Shown: in pieces, positions 43,737-52,776 of the stretch
Numbering within the stretch: the stretch's first letter is position 1
Layout: each line of letters opens with the position of its first letter
Assembly: GCA_003249035.1 (NCBI GenBank)
Contig: QBMK01000025.1
Span: 1 to 57,188, forward strand
Source: Pseudanabaena sp.
GTDB taxonomy: Bacteria > Cyanobacteriota > Cyanobacteriia > Pseudanabaenales > Pseudanabaenaceae
Reading direction: 5' to 3'
Length of the DNA: 57,188 nt
Translations under genes and position numbers: made by a program
The notes under the pieces: model-generated
What the model was told of the DNA's origin: nothing
Databases searched by the model: none
Seen by the model: the letters and a program-made list of their open reading frames with translations, nothing else

Positions 43737-45320
43737 ATGATATCAACCGAAATTCAGACTCTAGATCTAAATGCTCCTGTTACTACCGTGACGCTACTCG
43801 AAGATCGCGCTCAAGTCCAACGGATGGCGAAGGTAACCTTAACAGGGGGACTTTGGCGCGTTCATGTGGCTAAAGTTGCGCCCATTCTCTCTGATAAGTC
43901 CCTGCGTGCTGAATTTAGCGATCGCATATCAGGAGCAAAAGTAAACGATGTACGTGTACGCCGACAGATGTTAATTAAGGAATCCGATCGCTCAGGTTTG
44001 TTAGAAGAGTTAATGCTTGAATGGCGATCGCAATTCGATCAATACAATATCCTCACTGAAGATCGCCAACAACTCGAAGCCCAGTTTCAACAAATCGGCA
44101 TAATTTTGGGAAAAGCTTTGCAAGAGCTTCCCATTGACGCGGCTTGGGGAAAAGTCGATCCCATGGCATGGAGATCGCAATTACAGCCACTATTTCAAAA
44201 AATGCGGGAAGCCCGTAGCGAAATCCTCAATACTTACCATGCACAGGCGAAGTTAAAATCGGCGATTGAGCGACTAGTAAGCCGTATTCAAGCTGAATCT
44301 AGACCCGATCAGATGTTTGCGGCGCATCTCGAAGCGGATTTAGCGATCGCGGAAACTGGCGAATATGAACTAGCTTTTGATTATGTCGTTCCCAATGCCT
44401 TCTGGCGACCCTATCATCAAGCCCAGTTACAGATGGGAGATAAGCAAACGGGAGAAAATTCGCAATTAACCTTCCGTACCGATGGTTGCGTTTGGCAAAA
44501 CACAGGCGAAGACTGGCTAAATGTGGATTTAGTCTTTTCCACCGCTCGTGCTTCCCTTGGCACTGAGCCACCTTTACTCACCGATGATTGGCTGAATATC
44601 CGCGAAAAAGCGAAGAAGATAGCCGTAGAAATGCGCGATCAAACGGTTAAAACGACGGGGCTAGGCACAGGCGCAAGACCAGATGCGATCGATTTACCTG
44701 GAGTTGATGATGGCGGTGAAGTGAGAACTCTCCGCGCCTCCAAAAAAGCAAATCTTCCCTCCGATGGAAATCCCTATCGTGTGCCACTATTTCAGTTCCA
44801 ATCCTCAGCCAAGATTGAGTATGTACTCATGCCCGAAATAGCTCTGCAAGTCGTTCTTAAAAGCGAACAAACTAATAATTCCACATTGCCAATTTTGGCT
44901 GGCCCCGTCGATCTAGTGCGGTCTACAGAATATGTCGGGCGAACAACTGTATCTTTTATCGCTCCCCAAGAAAAATTTGCCCTTGGTTGGGGAACTGATG
45001 CGAATATGCGTGTCCAGCGCACCCAGTCACAAAAACGAGAGAAGAATCATCTCACCCAATGGAATACTATTACCAACACTGTCAGTATCTTTCTCTCAAA
45101 TATTGGCGATGAAACTAGAAAAATCACCATGACTGAGCGAATACCTGTCTCAGAATTGGAGAAGGTAAAAATTGAAGTAGTTCAGGATGAAACCAGCGAT
45201 CGCATCCAACCCGATCTCAATGGCTTTTGCAATTGGAATTTACATCTCCTACCCTATTCCCAAGCCAAAGTGATCCTAGTCTACAAAATTGCTGCTGCTC
45301 CTGATGTGGAAGGTTTATAA
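43737..45320 (+). CDS. MuiA-like protein (DUF4139), short form
   Basis: A 527-residue paralogue of the upstream protein. It has DUF4140 (PVTTVTLLEDRAQVQRMAK), a coiled-coil middle (about residues 95-190), and DUF4139 (AFDYVVPNAFWRPYHQAQLQ, then YVGRTTVSFIAPQEKFALGW). It lacks the low-complexity insert of the longer copy. GAGAGAGG precedes its ATG, and only three bases separate it from the upstream gene, so the two are surely co-transcribed and may form a hetero-complex. Confidence 0.85.
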   Translation: MISTEIQTLDLNAPVTTVTLLEDRAQVQRMAKVTLTGGLWRVHVAKVAPILSDKSLRAEFSDRISGAKVNDVRVRRQMLIKESDRSGLLEELMLEWRSQFDQYNILTEDRQQLEAQFQQIGIILGKALQELPIDAAWGKVDPMAWRSQLQPLFQKMREARSEILNTYHAQAKLKSAIERLVSRIQAESRPDQMFAAHLEADLAIAETGEYELAFDYVVPNAFWRPYHQAQLQMGDKQTGENSQLTFRTDGCVWQNTGEDWLNVDLVFSTARASLGTEPPLLTDDWLNIREKAKKIAVEMRDQTVKTTGLGTGARPDAIDLPGVDDGGEVRTLRASKKANLPSDGNPYRVPLFQFQSSAKIEYVLMPEIALQVVLKSEQTNNSTLPILAGPVDLVRSTEYVGRTTVSFIAPQEKFALGWGTDANMRVQRTQSQKREKNHLTQWNTITNTVSIFLSNIGDETRKITMTERIPVSELEKVKIEVVQDETSDRIQPDLNGFCNWNLHLLPYSQAKVILVYKIAAAPDVEGL

Positions 45321-45337
45321 ATTACTCCCCAAAAGCG

Positions 45338-46546
45338 ATGAAAAATTTACGCCATTCGTTCAGTCTTGTAATTAGCGCGATCGCTCTGACGATAGGAAGT
45401 TGTACTACCCCAGCAACAACCTTGAATCCATCAATAATTGCTCAACCCACAGCTTCAGCGATCACCATTAATAAAGAAGATATTGCGAACAAATTCAAAC
45501 AAGTCACAGTAGCTAAAGATTTAGAAAGACCTTGGGGAATGGCATGGTTGCCCGATGGCGCAATTCTAATTACCGAGCGAGTTGGTCGAGTCAAAATCTT
45601 CCGCAATGGATCTGGATCGCTAGAGCAAATTGCGATCGCAGAAATCCCCAATTTATTTGTATCTGGACAAGCAGGGTTGATGGATATCTCACTCCATCCA
45701 CGCTTTGCTCAAAATAATTTGGTTTATCTCACATACTCCAGAGGCGATTTCCAATCTAATCACACCAGTATTTTGAGGGCAAAATTTGATGGTAAAGCTC
45801 TGGTGGAAACACAAGTAATTTTTGAAGTGAAACCTTCAAAATCAGGGAATCAACACTTCGGTTCACGTATCGTTTGGCTGCCCGATGACACAATGCTGAT
45901 TGCGATCGGTGACGGAGGTAATCCTCCACTACAACTGAATGATGAGTTGATTCGCAATCAAGCCCAAAAGCTAGATAGTCAGCTTGGTAAAGTCCTACGG
46001 CTTAAAGATGATGGCTCTATTCCTTCTGATAATCCCTTTGTGAAAATGGCTAATGCTAATCCAGCGATATGGAGCTACGGACATCGCAATATTCAAGGGC
46101 TATTTGCCGATCCCCTGTCAAAGCAAGTATGGTCAACTGAGCATGGTTCAAGAGGTGGTGATGAATTAAACCTGATTGAAGCTGGCAAGAACTATGGCTG
46201 GCCAGTTGTAACTTTCAGTCACGAATATACGGGAGGTAAAATTTCTAACGAAGTATCCCGCCCCAATATGGTCGATCCAAAATTGGTATGGACTCCTGCG
46301 ATCGCTCCATCTGGGTTGCTGCTATATCGTGGCAATATCTTTCCAAATTGGCAAGGCAATTTGTTTGCAGGTGGATTAGTTTCCAAATCAGTCGTTCGCA
46401 TCAAGATCGAAGGCAATAAAACCATAGTTCGAGAAACTATTCCTGTCGGTCAGCGAGTAAGAGATGTACGCCAAGGAAAAGATGGATTTATCTATATTCT
46501 GACCGATGAACAAGCAGGGCAGCTTATCCGCCTTGAACCAATGTAG
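45338..46546 (+). CDS. PQQ-type soluble sugar (aldose) dehydrogenase, lipoprotein
   Basis: A 402-residue six-bladed propeller of the glucose/sorbosone dehydrogenase family. A lipobox (IALTIGSC, Cys near residue 22) predicts a lipoprotein. Key segments are LERPWGMAWLPDGAILITER, GSRIVWLPDDTMLIAIGDGG, GHRNIQGL and EHGSRGGDELNLI. Such enzymes oxidise aldoses using PQQ, but many homologues are uncharacterised. It starts 17 bp after the MuiA-like pair and probably shares its transcript, suggesting a cell-envelope context. Confidence 0.88.
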   Translation: MKNLRHSFSLVISAIALTIGSCTTPATTLNPSIIAQPTASAITINKEDIANKFKQVTVAKDLERPWGMAWLPDGAILITERVGRVKIFRNGSGSLEQIAIAEIPNLFVSGQAGLMDISLHPRFAQNNLVYLTYSRGDFQSNHTSILRAKFDGKALVETQVIFEVKPSKSGNQHFGSRIVWLPDDTMLIAIGDGGNPPLQLNDELIRNQAQKLDSQLGKVLRLKDDGSIPSDNPFVKMANANPAIWSYGHRNIQGLFADPLSKQVWSTEHGSRGGDELNLIEAGKNYGWPVVTFSHEYTGGKISNEVSRPNMVDPKLVWTPAIAPSGLLLYRGNIFPNWQGNLFAGGLVSKSVVRIKIEGNKTIVRETIPVGQRVRDVRQGKDGFIYILTDEQAGQLIRLEPM

Positions 46547-46659
46547 TCTCAGCTCATCCGTTTATTTGCGATCACCAATTCATCACCATAACCAGCGATC
46601 GCCTTTTCTTCCATCACCCTTAACTCTTCCCAAATATCTCACTAAGGGTGAAGCAATCT

Positions 46660-47001
46660 CTATTTACTAGGACGATTTATGCGAATTAGTTGGTTGGTTA
46701 GATCTACCGTGTTACTAATTGCTTCGTGAATTTGTGTAGCGAGTCTTTGTCTATTGAGGTCTTCTGTACAAACGATAATACTTGTATGGCTAGGATGTAA
46801 GTTATGCAGTCGAATGAAGTCGCTTCGATTAATCGTTAACACAGCACGGATATCTGCGATCGCAAAGGCTAATACGTCTTCATCGGGGATTCTTTGGTTG
46901 GCTTTTCCTGCTTCTTGGACTGTCAAAATATCATGCCCTAGTGCGCGTAGTAGTTTGACGACAATTCGGGGGAATTGCTCATCGGCATAGAGACGTGCCA
47001 T
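46660..47001 (-). CDS. DUF5615 PIN-like toxin candidate
   Basis: A 113-residue PIN-like protein (Mut7-C-like): LYADEQFPRIVVKLLRALGH, then DEDVLAFAIADIRAVLTINR with catalytic Asp positions, and DFIRLHNLH. DUF5615 proteins pair with DUF433 antitoxin-like proteins; the partner lies one base upstream at 47003. This is the first of two such modules in 1.4 kb. Confidence 0.82.
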   Translation of the reverse strand: MARLYADEQFPRIVVKLLRALGHDILTVQEAGKANQRIPDEDVLAFAIADIRAVLTINRSDFIRLHNLHPSHTSIIVCTEDLNRQRLATQIHEAISNTVDLTNQLIRINRPSK

Positions 47002-47002
47002 G

Positions 47003-47329
47003 TTAAGCTGCCTCTTGTCTATGAATGGCTGCTTCTATCTCATCGATGTGAGTTTCGGCGTAACGCCATGCGTTTGCTAGGTCTGTTGCAGATAGGGTGG
47101 GATAGTCTTCGAGGATGTAGGCTTCGCTTGCGCCTTGGCTTTGGAGGCTCACTAGTAGCCATACGGGGATGCGGGTTTGACGAATGCAAGCGTCGCCGCC
47201 CATGACCTTGGGAATTTTTTCGATGCCTTGCCATGTATTGCTGAGGCTTTGTACTAATATTTGGATTGCTTGAGATTTTTCTTCTGGGGTTAGGTTGAGT
47301 AGTTGTGGTTGTAGTTCTTTGAGTGTCAT
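47003..47329 (-). CDS. DUF433 antitoxin-like protein with N-terminal extension
   Basis: A 108-residue DUF433 protein: VMGGDACIRQTRIPVWLLVS and YILEDYPTLSATDLANAWRY mark the winged-helix-like domain. About 35 extra N-terminal residues (QPQLLNLTPEEKSQAIQILV) distinguish it from the copy at 47803. It is the antitoxin half of a DUF433/DUF5615 pair. Confidence 0.85.
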   Translation of the reverse strand: MTLKELQPQLLNLTPEEKSQAIQILVQSLSNTWQGIEKIPKVMGGDACIRQTRIPVWLLVSLQSQGASEAYILEDYPTLSATDLANAWRYAETHIDEIEAAIHRQEAA

Positions 47330-47512
47330 GTTATGTCTCCTTTTCTATCGGTAAGTCTCGCAAGCAGTAAAAGCGATCGCCATTTTCTCCATCACCCTTA
47401 TCTTTTCCCAAATACAGATATTGTCTGTGTTAATTTTTTAATCATCACTTTGCTGATAAATACGAATGCGTCCTCGTTGAATGATCCAGAGCTTTCCTGT
47501 AATATCTTCACG

Positions 47513-47806
47513 CTATAATCCATTAATTAGAGTCTGAATCGCATCTGTCAGATCATCTATAGTTGCTCTAGGAGGTAATCTTAAAACAGCTATTCCTTTG
47601 TATTGTGAGGGTACATATTGTAGAGGATTGCTAAAGTCTAAGTCGAGAGTAACCAGACAGCGATCTTCTTGTTGGCAAACTTTTATGACGGTGGGATCGG
47701 AAGCTGAGGTTAGTCCTTGTTCAAGGACAGTAGAAACATCGTAGCCTGCTTGTTTTAGCTGTTTGATGCCCCTTTGACCAATGTTTTCATCTAGTTTGAA
47801 TTTCAT
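47513..47806 (-). CDS. DUF5615 PIN-like toxin candidate, second copy
   Basis: A 97-residue PIN-like protein: FKLDENIGQRGIKQLKQAGY, then DRCLVTLDLDFSNPLQYVPS. Active-site Asp residues are visible in DEN and TLDLDF. It overlaps the DUF433 gene at 47803 by four bases and is only distantly similar to the copy at 46660, so the two modules arrived separately or diverged long ago. Confidence 0.85.
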   Translation of the reverse strand: MKFKLDENIGQRGIKQLKQAGYDVSTVLEQGLTSASDPTVIKVCQQEDRCLVTLDLDFSNPLQYVPSQYKGIAVLRLPPRATIDDLTDAIQTLINGL

Positions 47807-48051
47807 GCTGATTTCTCGATGGGAATATCAACATAGCGATCGCTTGACATAGCTGCTCCATAGGCAATACAGGCATAAATATCTTCTGGTTGCAGTTGGG
47901 GATAGTCTTCTAGCAATTCAGGGATGCTAGTACCATTAGCTAGAAAATCAAGGATTAGGGATACCCAAATGCGATGTCCTCGAATACATGGTTTCCCGAA
48001 GCAGATATTTGGGTTAACTGAGATGCGATTGAGGAGTTCTACTCGTTTCAT
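47803..48051 (-). CDS. DUF433 antitoxin-like protein
   Basis: An 82-residue DUF433 protein with the full signature: ISVNPNICFGKPCIRGHRIW, FLANGTSIPELLEDYPQLQP and EDIYACIAYGAAM. It is the upstream, overlapping partner of the DUF5615 gene at 47513. Confidence 0.88.
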   Translation of the reverse strand: MKRVELLNRISVNPNICFGKPCIRGHRIWVSLILDFLANGTSIPELLEDYPQLQPEDIYACIAYGAAMSSDRYVDIPIEKSA

Positions 48052-48155
48052 AGCTGTTTTTTTTTATTTTAATTAGGTTGAATAAATCGGTAAGTCTCGC
48101 AAGTAGTAAAAGCGATCGCCTTTTCTCCCTTCACTCTTATCTCTTCCCAAATATC

Positions 48156-48386
48156 TTAGGCTAATGAGAAAACATCAATGGCGATCGCTCTAACTGGTTT
48201 GGCTTGGCTGTGAAGCATCAGGCGAATTTGTTCTGTTGTTTGGCGGCTAAAGGTTTGTTCCCCGCATTGATTGCAAACTTTTGCGGGAATATGCTCGACT
48301 AAAACGGGTTTACCTGAAATATAGAAAATTTCATCAATCAGTTCGTTGTGAATTTCACTTGAGCCGCATACATGACATTTATTCAT
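48156..48386 (-). CDS. YgiT-type zinc-finger protein
   Basis: A 76-residue protein with two CxxC pairs (KCHVCGSSE and VCNQCGEQTF), as in the zinc-binding half of MqsA/YgiT antitoxins, without the HTH half. It starts at ATG 48386; ORF sequence upstream belongs to the preceding gene in another frame. It follows a DUF4258 gene by one base, the common arrangement of this toxin-antitoxin type. Confidence 0.85.
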   Translation of the reverse strand: MNKCHVCGSSEIHNELIDEIFYISGKPVLVEHIPAKVCNQCGEQTFSRQTTEQIRLMLHSQAKPVRAIAIDVFSLA

Positions 48387-48387
48387 T

Positions 48388-48588
48388 TTATTTTCTCCTT
48401 GTAAATTGAATCCATTGATTAGGATCGGGTTCATATATTGTAATGATTTTGACGATCGCTGATTCTTGCATTGATACTTGTAAGTGGAGTGGTCTATTGG
48501 TTTTAGTGGTTCCAAAAATCAAACAACTTGGGGAGTATTTATCATCTGGGTATTCCTCAATAATGGTCGCATTTTCAGCTATTTGCAT
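48388..48588 (-). CDS. DUF4258 protein with a damaged N-terminus
   Basis: The called frame has 66 residues (EYPDDKYSPSCLIFGTTKTN and IITIYEPDPNQWIQFTRRK), the C-terminal two thirds of a DUF4258 RelE-like protein. The upstream frame still encodes the expected start (FEFSRHAFKRTVERNISEQE) but has no start codon: GAGGAG is followed by TTG in a different frame. A one-base change at the 5' end probably removed the normal start. ATG 48588 has a GGAG four bases away, so a shortened product is possible. It pairs with the YgiT-like gene. Confidence 0.65.
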   Translation of the reverse strand: MQIAENATIIEEYPDDKYSPSCLIFGTTKTNRPLHLQVSMQESAIVKIITIYEPDPNQWIQFTRRK

Positions 48589-48679
48589 GATCTCCTGTTC
48601 GCTAATATTCCTTTCAACTGTGCGTTTGAAGGCATGACGGCTAAATTCAAAATCTCCTCGCTAAAGTTGGTAGCAAATC

Positions 48680-50140
48680 TCAGTTATGGTTTTCATTTTC
48701 TATTGGTAAGTCTCTCAAATAATAAAAGCGATCGCACTTTTTACCATCTTCTTCAACTCTTCCCAAATATCCCACCAACGGCGAAGAAAGCTCAATGAGT
48801 AGATCTCTTACTATTGGATCACTTAATTTCTGTTTAGGATCTGTTACATATTTTGCATTGTAGGTCGATCTGATTTCAGTAACAGAAAGATACTGATTAT
48901 CATCTTGTTCTTCTTTTACAGTTTGAACAATATACGATCGCAACTTGATTTTTGGCTTAATCTCAAGTTCAGATTTTTCAATAAACTGTAAAAGCTTAGA
49001 ATTAGCCTCTTCTCCAAAAGGTTCTTTTTCTAAGCATGACTTTAATTCCCGTAGATTAACTGAACCTACATATGAGATTTTAAGTTTCACTATCTTTTCT
49101 AACGTCTCTGGTCTAATGACATTCATTCTATTTCCTATTGCCACTGGGTTGGAATGATGATTTAGAGCACCTGCGGCAATTATTAGCTTGATTGCTTTTT
49201 CGTATTCTTTTTGGAAATGAGCTTGACCAAGATAAATAAGTTGGCTACAGACATCGGTAGGAATTTTTCCATTAGCACTTGCTTTGCACTCTCCGATGAC
49301 TGGATATGGATATTCACAACACAAGTCTATTCCACCTGCTCCGCCTGTAGCTTCTGGATCGAGACTAGCTTTAGGATTGGTGTTTGAATTGCTAAATCCT
49401 AACTCTATAAAGCTTTTTCTAACCAGTTTTTCAAATTCATGACCGCCGCTAGAATTTCCAACTGCGGCAATTCGGTCAAACCAATCTAGCTGATTAGCCG
49501 ATTCTATTTTTTGTTGCTCAGTTTCGTTTGGTTGTTCACTTAAATCTCCAACGACTAAATCTCCGTCAGATGTAGTTGTTGGCTCTACTCCATCAATAAA
49601 TCCATCTAGAAGGTTAGGATGTATATCTAGAAATTCATCAACCACAATAGAAGTGGTCGAAATCTCGTTGGGAATTACTGATAAATCTATACTTTGAAAT
49701 TGTTTTTGAGCTTCTTGAAACTGCTCATCATTTAGAATAGGTAGTCGATCAACGATTGTAACTGCTTCTGATAAAGGGACAAAATTACCTGTTGCTTGCG
49801 GTTGAACTTGAATGGGATTAGGCAATTGATAAACGCGCAAAGATAATAGAAATATATTTGCGCGTTGTTGAAAGATGCTTTCTAATTCTTCAGTAGGCAA
49901 TGCTGTGAGTTTTGAAAGATTTGATAAGGGGAAAGTATTATTAATCGATTCACAGTTTTTACATTCTGCCCAAAATTCGACATTTATTGTCTCTGAGTCT
50001 GGGACTTGTATGTCGGGATAGAGCGCAAAGCATTTGTCGAGAGCAAGAAAAGTCTTAGAAAAAGCGCCAACGATTTTCCCGCTTTTTAAAGCATCTAAAT
50101 TTGTTGCCGAAATGCGTAAACCGTTGGCGATGGATATCAT
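48680..50140 (-). CDS. PD-(D/E)XK nuclease of a three-gene cassette
   Basis: A 486-residue protein. The first 120 residues are a helical domain (two CxxC-like Cys in WAECKNCESINN), then an acidic linker to about residue 225. The nuclease core has Glu in GHEFEKLVRKSF, Asp272 in GAGGIDLCC, and Glu284-x-Lys286 in VIGECKAS, a standard D-x(n)-E-x-K arrangement. A mostly helical C-terminal domain covers about 360-486. It is the last gene of a cassette with the AAA+ ATPase at 50164 and a small protein at 52144. I know no named system with this exact set; DNA cleavage in defence is the inference. Confidence 0.75.
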   Translation of the reverse strand: MISIANGLRISATNLDALKSGKIVGAFSKTFLALDKCFALYPDIQVPDSETINVEFWAECKNCESINNTFPLSNLSKLTALPTEELESIFQQRANIFLLSLRVYQLPNPIQVQPQATGNFVPLSEAVTIVDRLPILNDEQFQEAQKQFQSIDLSVIPNEISTTSIVVDEFLDIHPNLLDGFIDGVEPTTTSDGDLVVGDLSEQPNETEQQKIESANQLDWFDRIAAVGNSSGGHEFEKLVRKSFIELGFSNSNTNPKASLDPEATGGAGGIDLCCEYPYPVIGECKASANGKIPTDVCSQLIYLGQAHFQKEYEKAIKLIIAAGALNHHSNPVAIGNRMNVIRPETLEKIVKLKISYVGSVNLRELKSCLEKEPFGEEANSKLLQFIEKSELEIKPKIKLRSYIVQTVKEEQDDNQYLSVTEIRSTYNAKYVTDPKQKLSDPIVRDLLIELSSPLVGYLGRVEEDGKKCDRFYYLRDLPIENENHN

Positions 50141-50163
50141 AAATTTTCTAAGAACTGTTTTAT

Positions 50164-52089
50164 TTATTCAAGAAAGCTATCGATATCAATATTAACTTCA
50201 TCAGTAATATCAATAAAAGTTGGTTTTACTTCATCGCTTTCATTCTCAATTACTGGTTCAGCCTCACTGTCATCATCAGGAATTACATTTGCAGGATTGC
50301 TTAAGATGTCTCTAATCAGGAGATTATTGAAAGCAATTTGTGAATCAGCAATAAAAGTTGAGATAGCATCTTCGCTGACACCGTATACTTCACGCTTGTC
50401 ATAAACAGCAAGAATCGCTATAAGGGGTTTTACTTGTTCAGCTTCTAGATGGATAAATTCACCACCCATCTGATCAAGTTTAATTCGCAAATTGTGTGCT
50501 TCCCATCTTTTGTTAATCTTTCGGTCTTCAGATCGAATCATACAACCACGAGTAAGTTTAAATGTGTCATACATCGTCAGTCTTAGCATTCTTGAACCAA
50601 CTGTCATTCCGTGAGTATGCTGAATCACCCCAACACCAATTGAATCCTCTTTTCCATCCTCTATTGCGATAATCTTAAATTGAATTGATCCTTTATTTTC
50701 TCCTATAGGTTTGATTTGATTCGTGACATCTTGAATCAGAACATTCTCAATTGTTTGTCCCTTGAGCGTTGTCAATCCGAGATAGAGCGCTCTGGCGATG
50801 AGGTCGCTATCATCCAAGAATTCTTCACTATCATGAGCAAATTCTAGTTCATAGGCTTTTTGAACCAATTCTTTCGGAGGTGGTGGTGGAGTGGAGACTC
50901 TAAAGTTGTCGCGACACCATTTCAATAGTGATCTGATAGTTGGCTTTTCACTTCCTAAAGATCTCAACTTTTCCTCTTCAAAAGGAAATACAGGATTAGG
51001 CGGCACAAGATTTTGAGATGTGTAAAACTCCTCAAGCCACAGACTGATAAGACTAATAACTGTCTCTCCGTCTGCATACTTTAGCTCAAGAGGTTCTGAA
51101 TACTTTGAAGAAAGTCTATCCTTTATCCCCCCTCCCTCACTTGCTCCTGTATTTTTGAGTAAGTCCTTCCAATAACCTTGAGGAATTACTGATAAGATAG
51201 CAATTCCTTTAGTGACATCAGATTGTTCAATTGCATCAAATAAATCTTTGATTAGTCCTCCAACAACTTGAGATTTGAAGAAACCAGCCTCATTAACTTC
51301 TAGTCCTTCTAGCTCATCAAAACAGATTAGAATAGGGTTGTAATCAGAAGCTATACTGATGATTTGCAGCGCTGCACTAAGTGCATCTGCCTCTAATAAT
51401 TTGATTTCCTTCGTCGGATTTGGCAGCCCCAGTTCTTTTGCTTTTGCGTCCGACAGTTCCTTCCCAGCAAGCCATTTGATAGCAAAAGGTGCATGGGCAG
51501 TATCTCCTAATGTCCATAGAATAGCTCTAACGATATCGGGATCGCCAACTTTCGGCTTAACTTTAAGAATGGCATTTGTTAGTTTGTCGATCAGATCATG
51601 ACTTCTTGTCAAAGCCAGAGGAAACTTTTCAACCAGTTCTAATGCTGTTTTTTTGCTAGAAACAACTTGGTTGACCATAGCCGCAGCTAATTCTTGCCAC
51701 TGCGTAACTCCCTGACCATTTGACTGTTTTAGGCTGTCCGCTAAAATTTGGCGAAATTGATAGTGAATCAAATTCAAATCACCATATTTGTTTGCGTAGA
51801 CAAAAAAGGCGCTTTTATCTGCTTGCAAGCGCTGGCGAACTCGCCTAATAAGGTGACTTTTACCAACACCAATTTCAGCACTGAATACAAGAGAAGTAAC
51901 TTTTGGCTTGCCTGAGCGGACTTGCTCAATCACTTCAAAAACTGCATCAGAAGCATGAGCATTTAAAGTCGTCAGATCGGGAAAACTACCATTCCAAATA
52001 TCTTGACCTGTGACAATTGGCGGCACATCAAAGGGATTATTCTTATTGATTACTTCGTAAAGTTCATCAAATGATGATGGTGTAGACAT
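50164..52089 (-). CDS. AAA+ (Orc1/Cdc6-like) ATPase of a three-gene cassette
   Basis: A 641-residue ATPase. Walker A is AEIGVGKSHL (Lys77, Ser78) and Walker B is ILICFDELEG (Asp258 region); helical lid and winged-helix-like sequence follow to about 440. A C-terminal beta-rich region (GSIQFKIIAIEDGKEDSIGV, then THGMTVGSRMLRLTMYDTFK) ends in an acidic tail. It has no HIP1 octamer that I can find. It is separated by 23 bp from the nuclease gene and 54 bp from the small upstream gene. It may load or license the nuclease, as in other ATPase-nuclease defence systems. Confidence 0.75.
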   Translation of the reverse strand: MSTPSSFDELYEVINKNNPFDVPPIVTGQDIWNGSFPDLTTLNAHASDAVFEVIEQVRSGKPKVTSLVFSAEIGVGKSHLIRRVRQRLQADKSAFFVYANKYGDLNLIHYQFRQILADSLKQSNGQGVTQWQELAAAMVNQVVSSKKTALELVEKFPLALTRSHDLIDKLTNAILKVKPKVGDPDIVRAILWTLGDTAHAPFAIKWLAGKELSDAKAKELGLPNPTKEIKLLEADALSAALQIISIASDYNPILICFDELEGLEVNEAGFFKSQVVGGLIKDLFDAIEQSDVTKGIAILSVIPQGYWKDLLKNTGASEGGGIKDRLSSKYSEPLELKYADGETVISLISLWLEEFYTSQNLVPPNPVFPFEEEKLRSLGSEKPTIRSLLKWCRDNFRVSTPPPPPKELVQKAYELEFAHDSEEFLDDSDLIARALYLGLTTLKGQTIENVLIQDVTNQIKPIGENKGSIQFKIIAIEDGKEDSIGVGVIQHTHGMTVGSRMLRLTMYDTFKLTRGCMIRSEDRKINKRWEAHNLRIKLDQMGGEFIHLEAEQVKPLIAILAVYDKREVYGVSEDAISTFIADSQIAFNNLLIRDILSNPANVIPDDDSEAEPVIENESDEVKPTFIDITDEVNIDIDSFLE

Positions 52090-52143
52090 TACAAACCTCT
52101 TTTTATTATTTTTTAATTTAATTACCTCGGATCTAATGTTTCT

Positions 52144-52776
52144 CTATAGAAGCTTGGCATAGTAGCGCAATCCGCCTAATTCGGTTGTAATCGAATCACG
52201 TTCTTTGTCTGGAGTAAGGTCTGCAACTCTACCTGTAATAAGCTGAAAAGTCTCGTTGGCTTGAGATTCCAGTAACCATTTATCAAATTGAGTGCGAGTA
52301 ACCCGATCAGAGATAGCTCGTCTAATCCGATAAATTGGCACAAGATTGTCATAGTTGTAATCACGATTAAGCTGATCGTAAGTTTCTAAAGCCACAACCT
52401 TAAACTCATCGTAAGAAAAGATCTTCGGCGCAGACTCAACACTTAAAGCCTCTCCAGAATTTTGCTGAAACCATCGCAAAGCCGCATTTGCTAAGCGACT
52501 ACTGACTAACGTTGCCCCCTCGAAACTAAAATCAGGCGATCGCAAACCACTAGCCAACCTTTGCAAACCCTCATCCGTCAGTGAATACTTAGTAGAAGCA
52601 GCGATCGCCCCACTATCAATCAAAATCTGCAAAGCATTCTTATACTCCGCCTTCTTGATATCCTTATCTTTTCCACTAAAGGACGGCAAAACCTTACCCT
52701 TATTCACCACGCCTTGACCTTCTCCCAAATCCCATAGATTTAGAAGCAAACGAATCTCAGTATTATTTATAGACAT
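52144..52776 (-). CDS. Small winged-helix-like protein of a three-gene cassette
   Basis: A 210-residue protein. The N-terminal half looks like a winged-helix domain (KAEYKNALQILIDSGAIAAS, YSLTDEGLQRLASGL). The C-terminal half has YDQLNRDYNYDNLVPIYRIR and ISDRVTRTQFDKWLLESQ, a second helical DNA- or protein-binding module. I use ATG 52776, as the frame upstream to 52866 is hydrophobic and unlike the rest. It is probably the first gene of the cassette and may recognise DNA or regulate the operon. Confidence 0.65.
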   Translation of the reverse strand: MSINNTEIRLLLNLWDLGEGQGVVNKGKVLPSFSGKDKDIKKAEYKNALQILIDSGAIAASTKYSLTDEGLQRLASGLRSPDFSFEGATLVSSRLANAALRWFQQNSGEALSVESAPKIFSYDEFKVVALETYDQLNRDYNYDNLVPIYRIRRAISDRVTRTQFDKWLLESQANETFQLITGRVADLTPDKERDSITTELGGLRYYAKLL

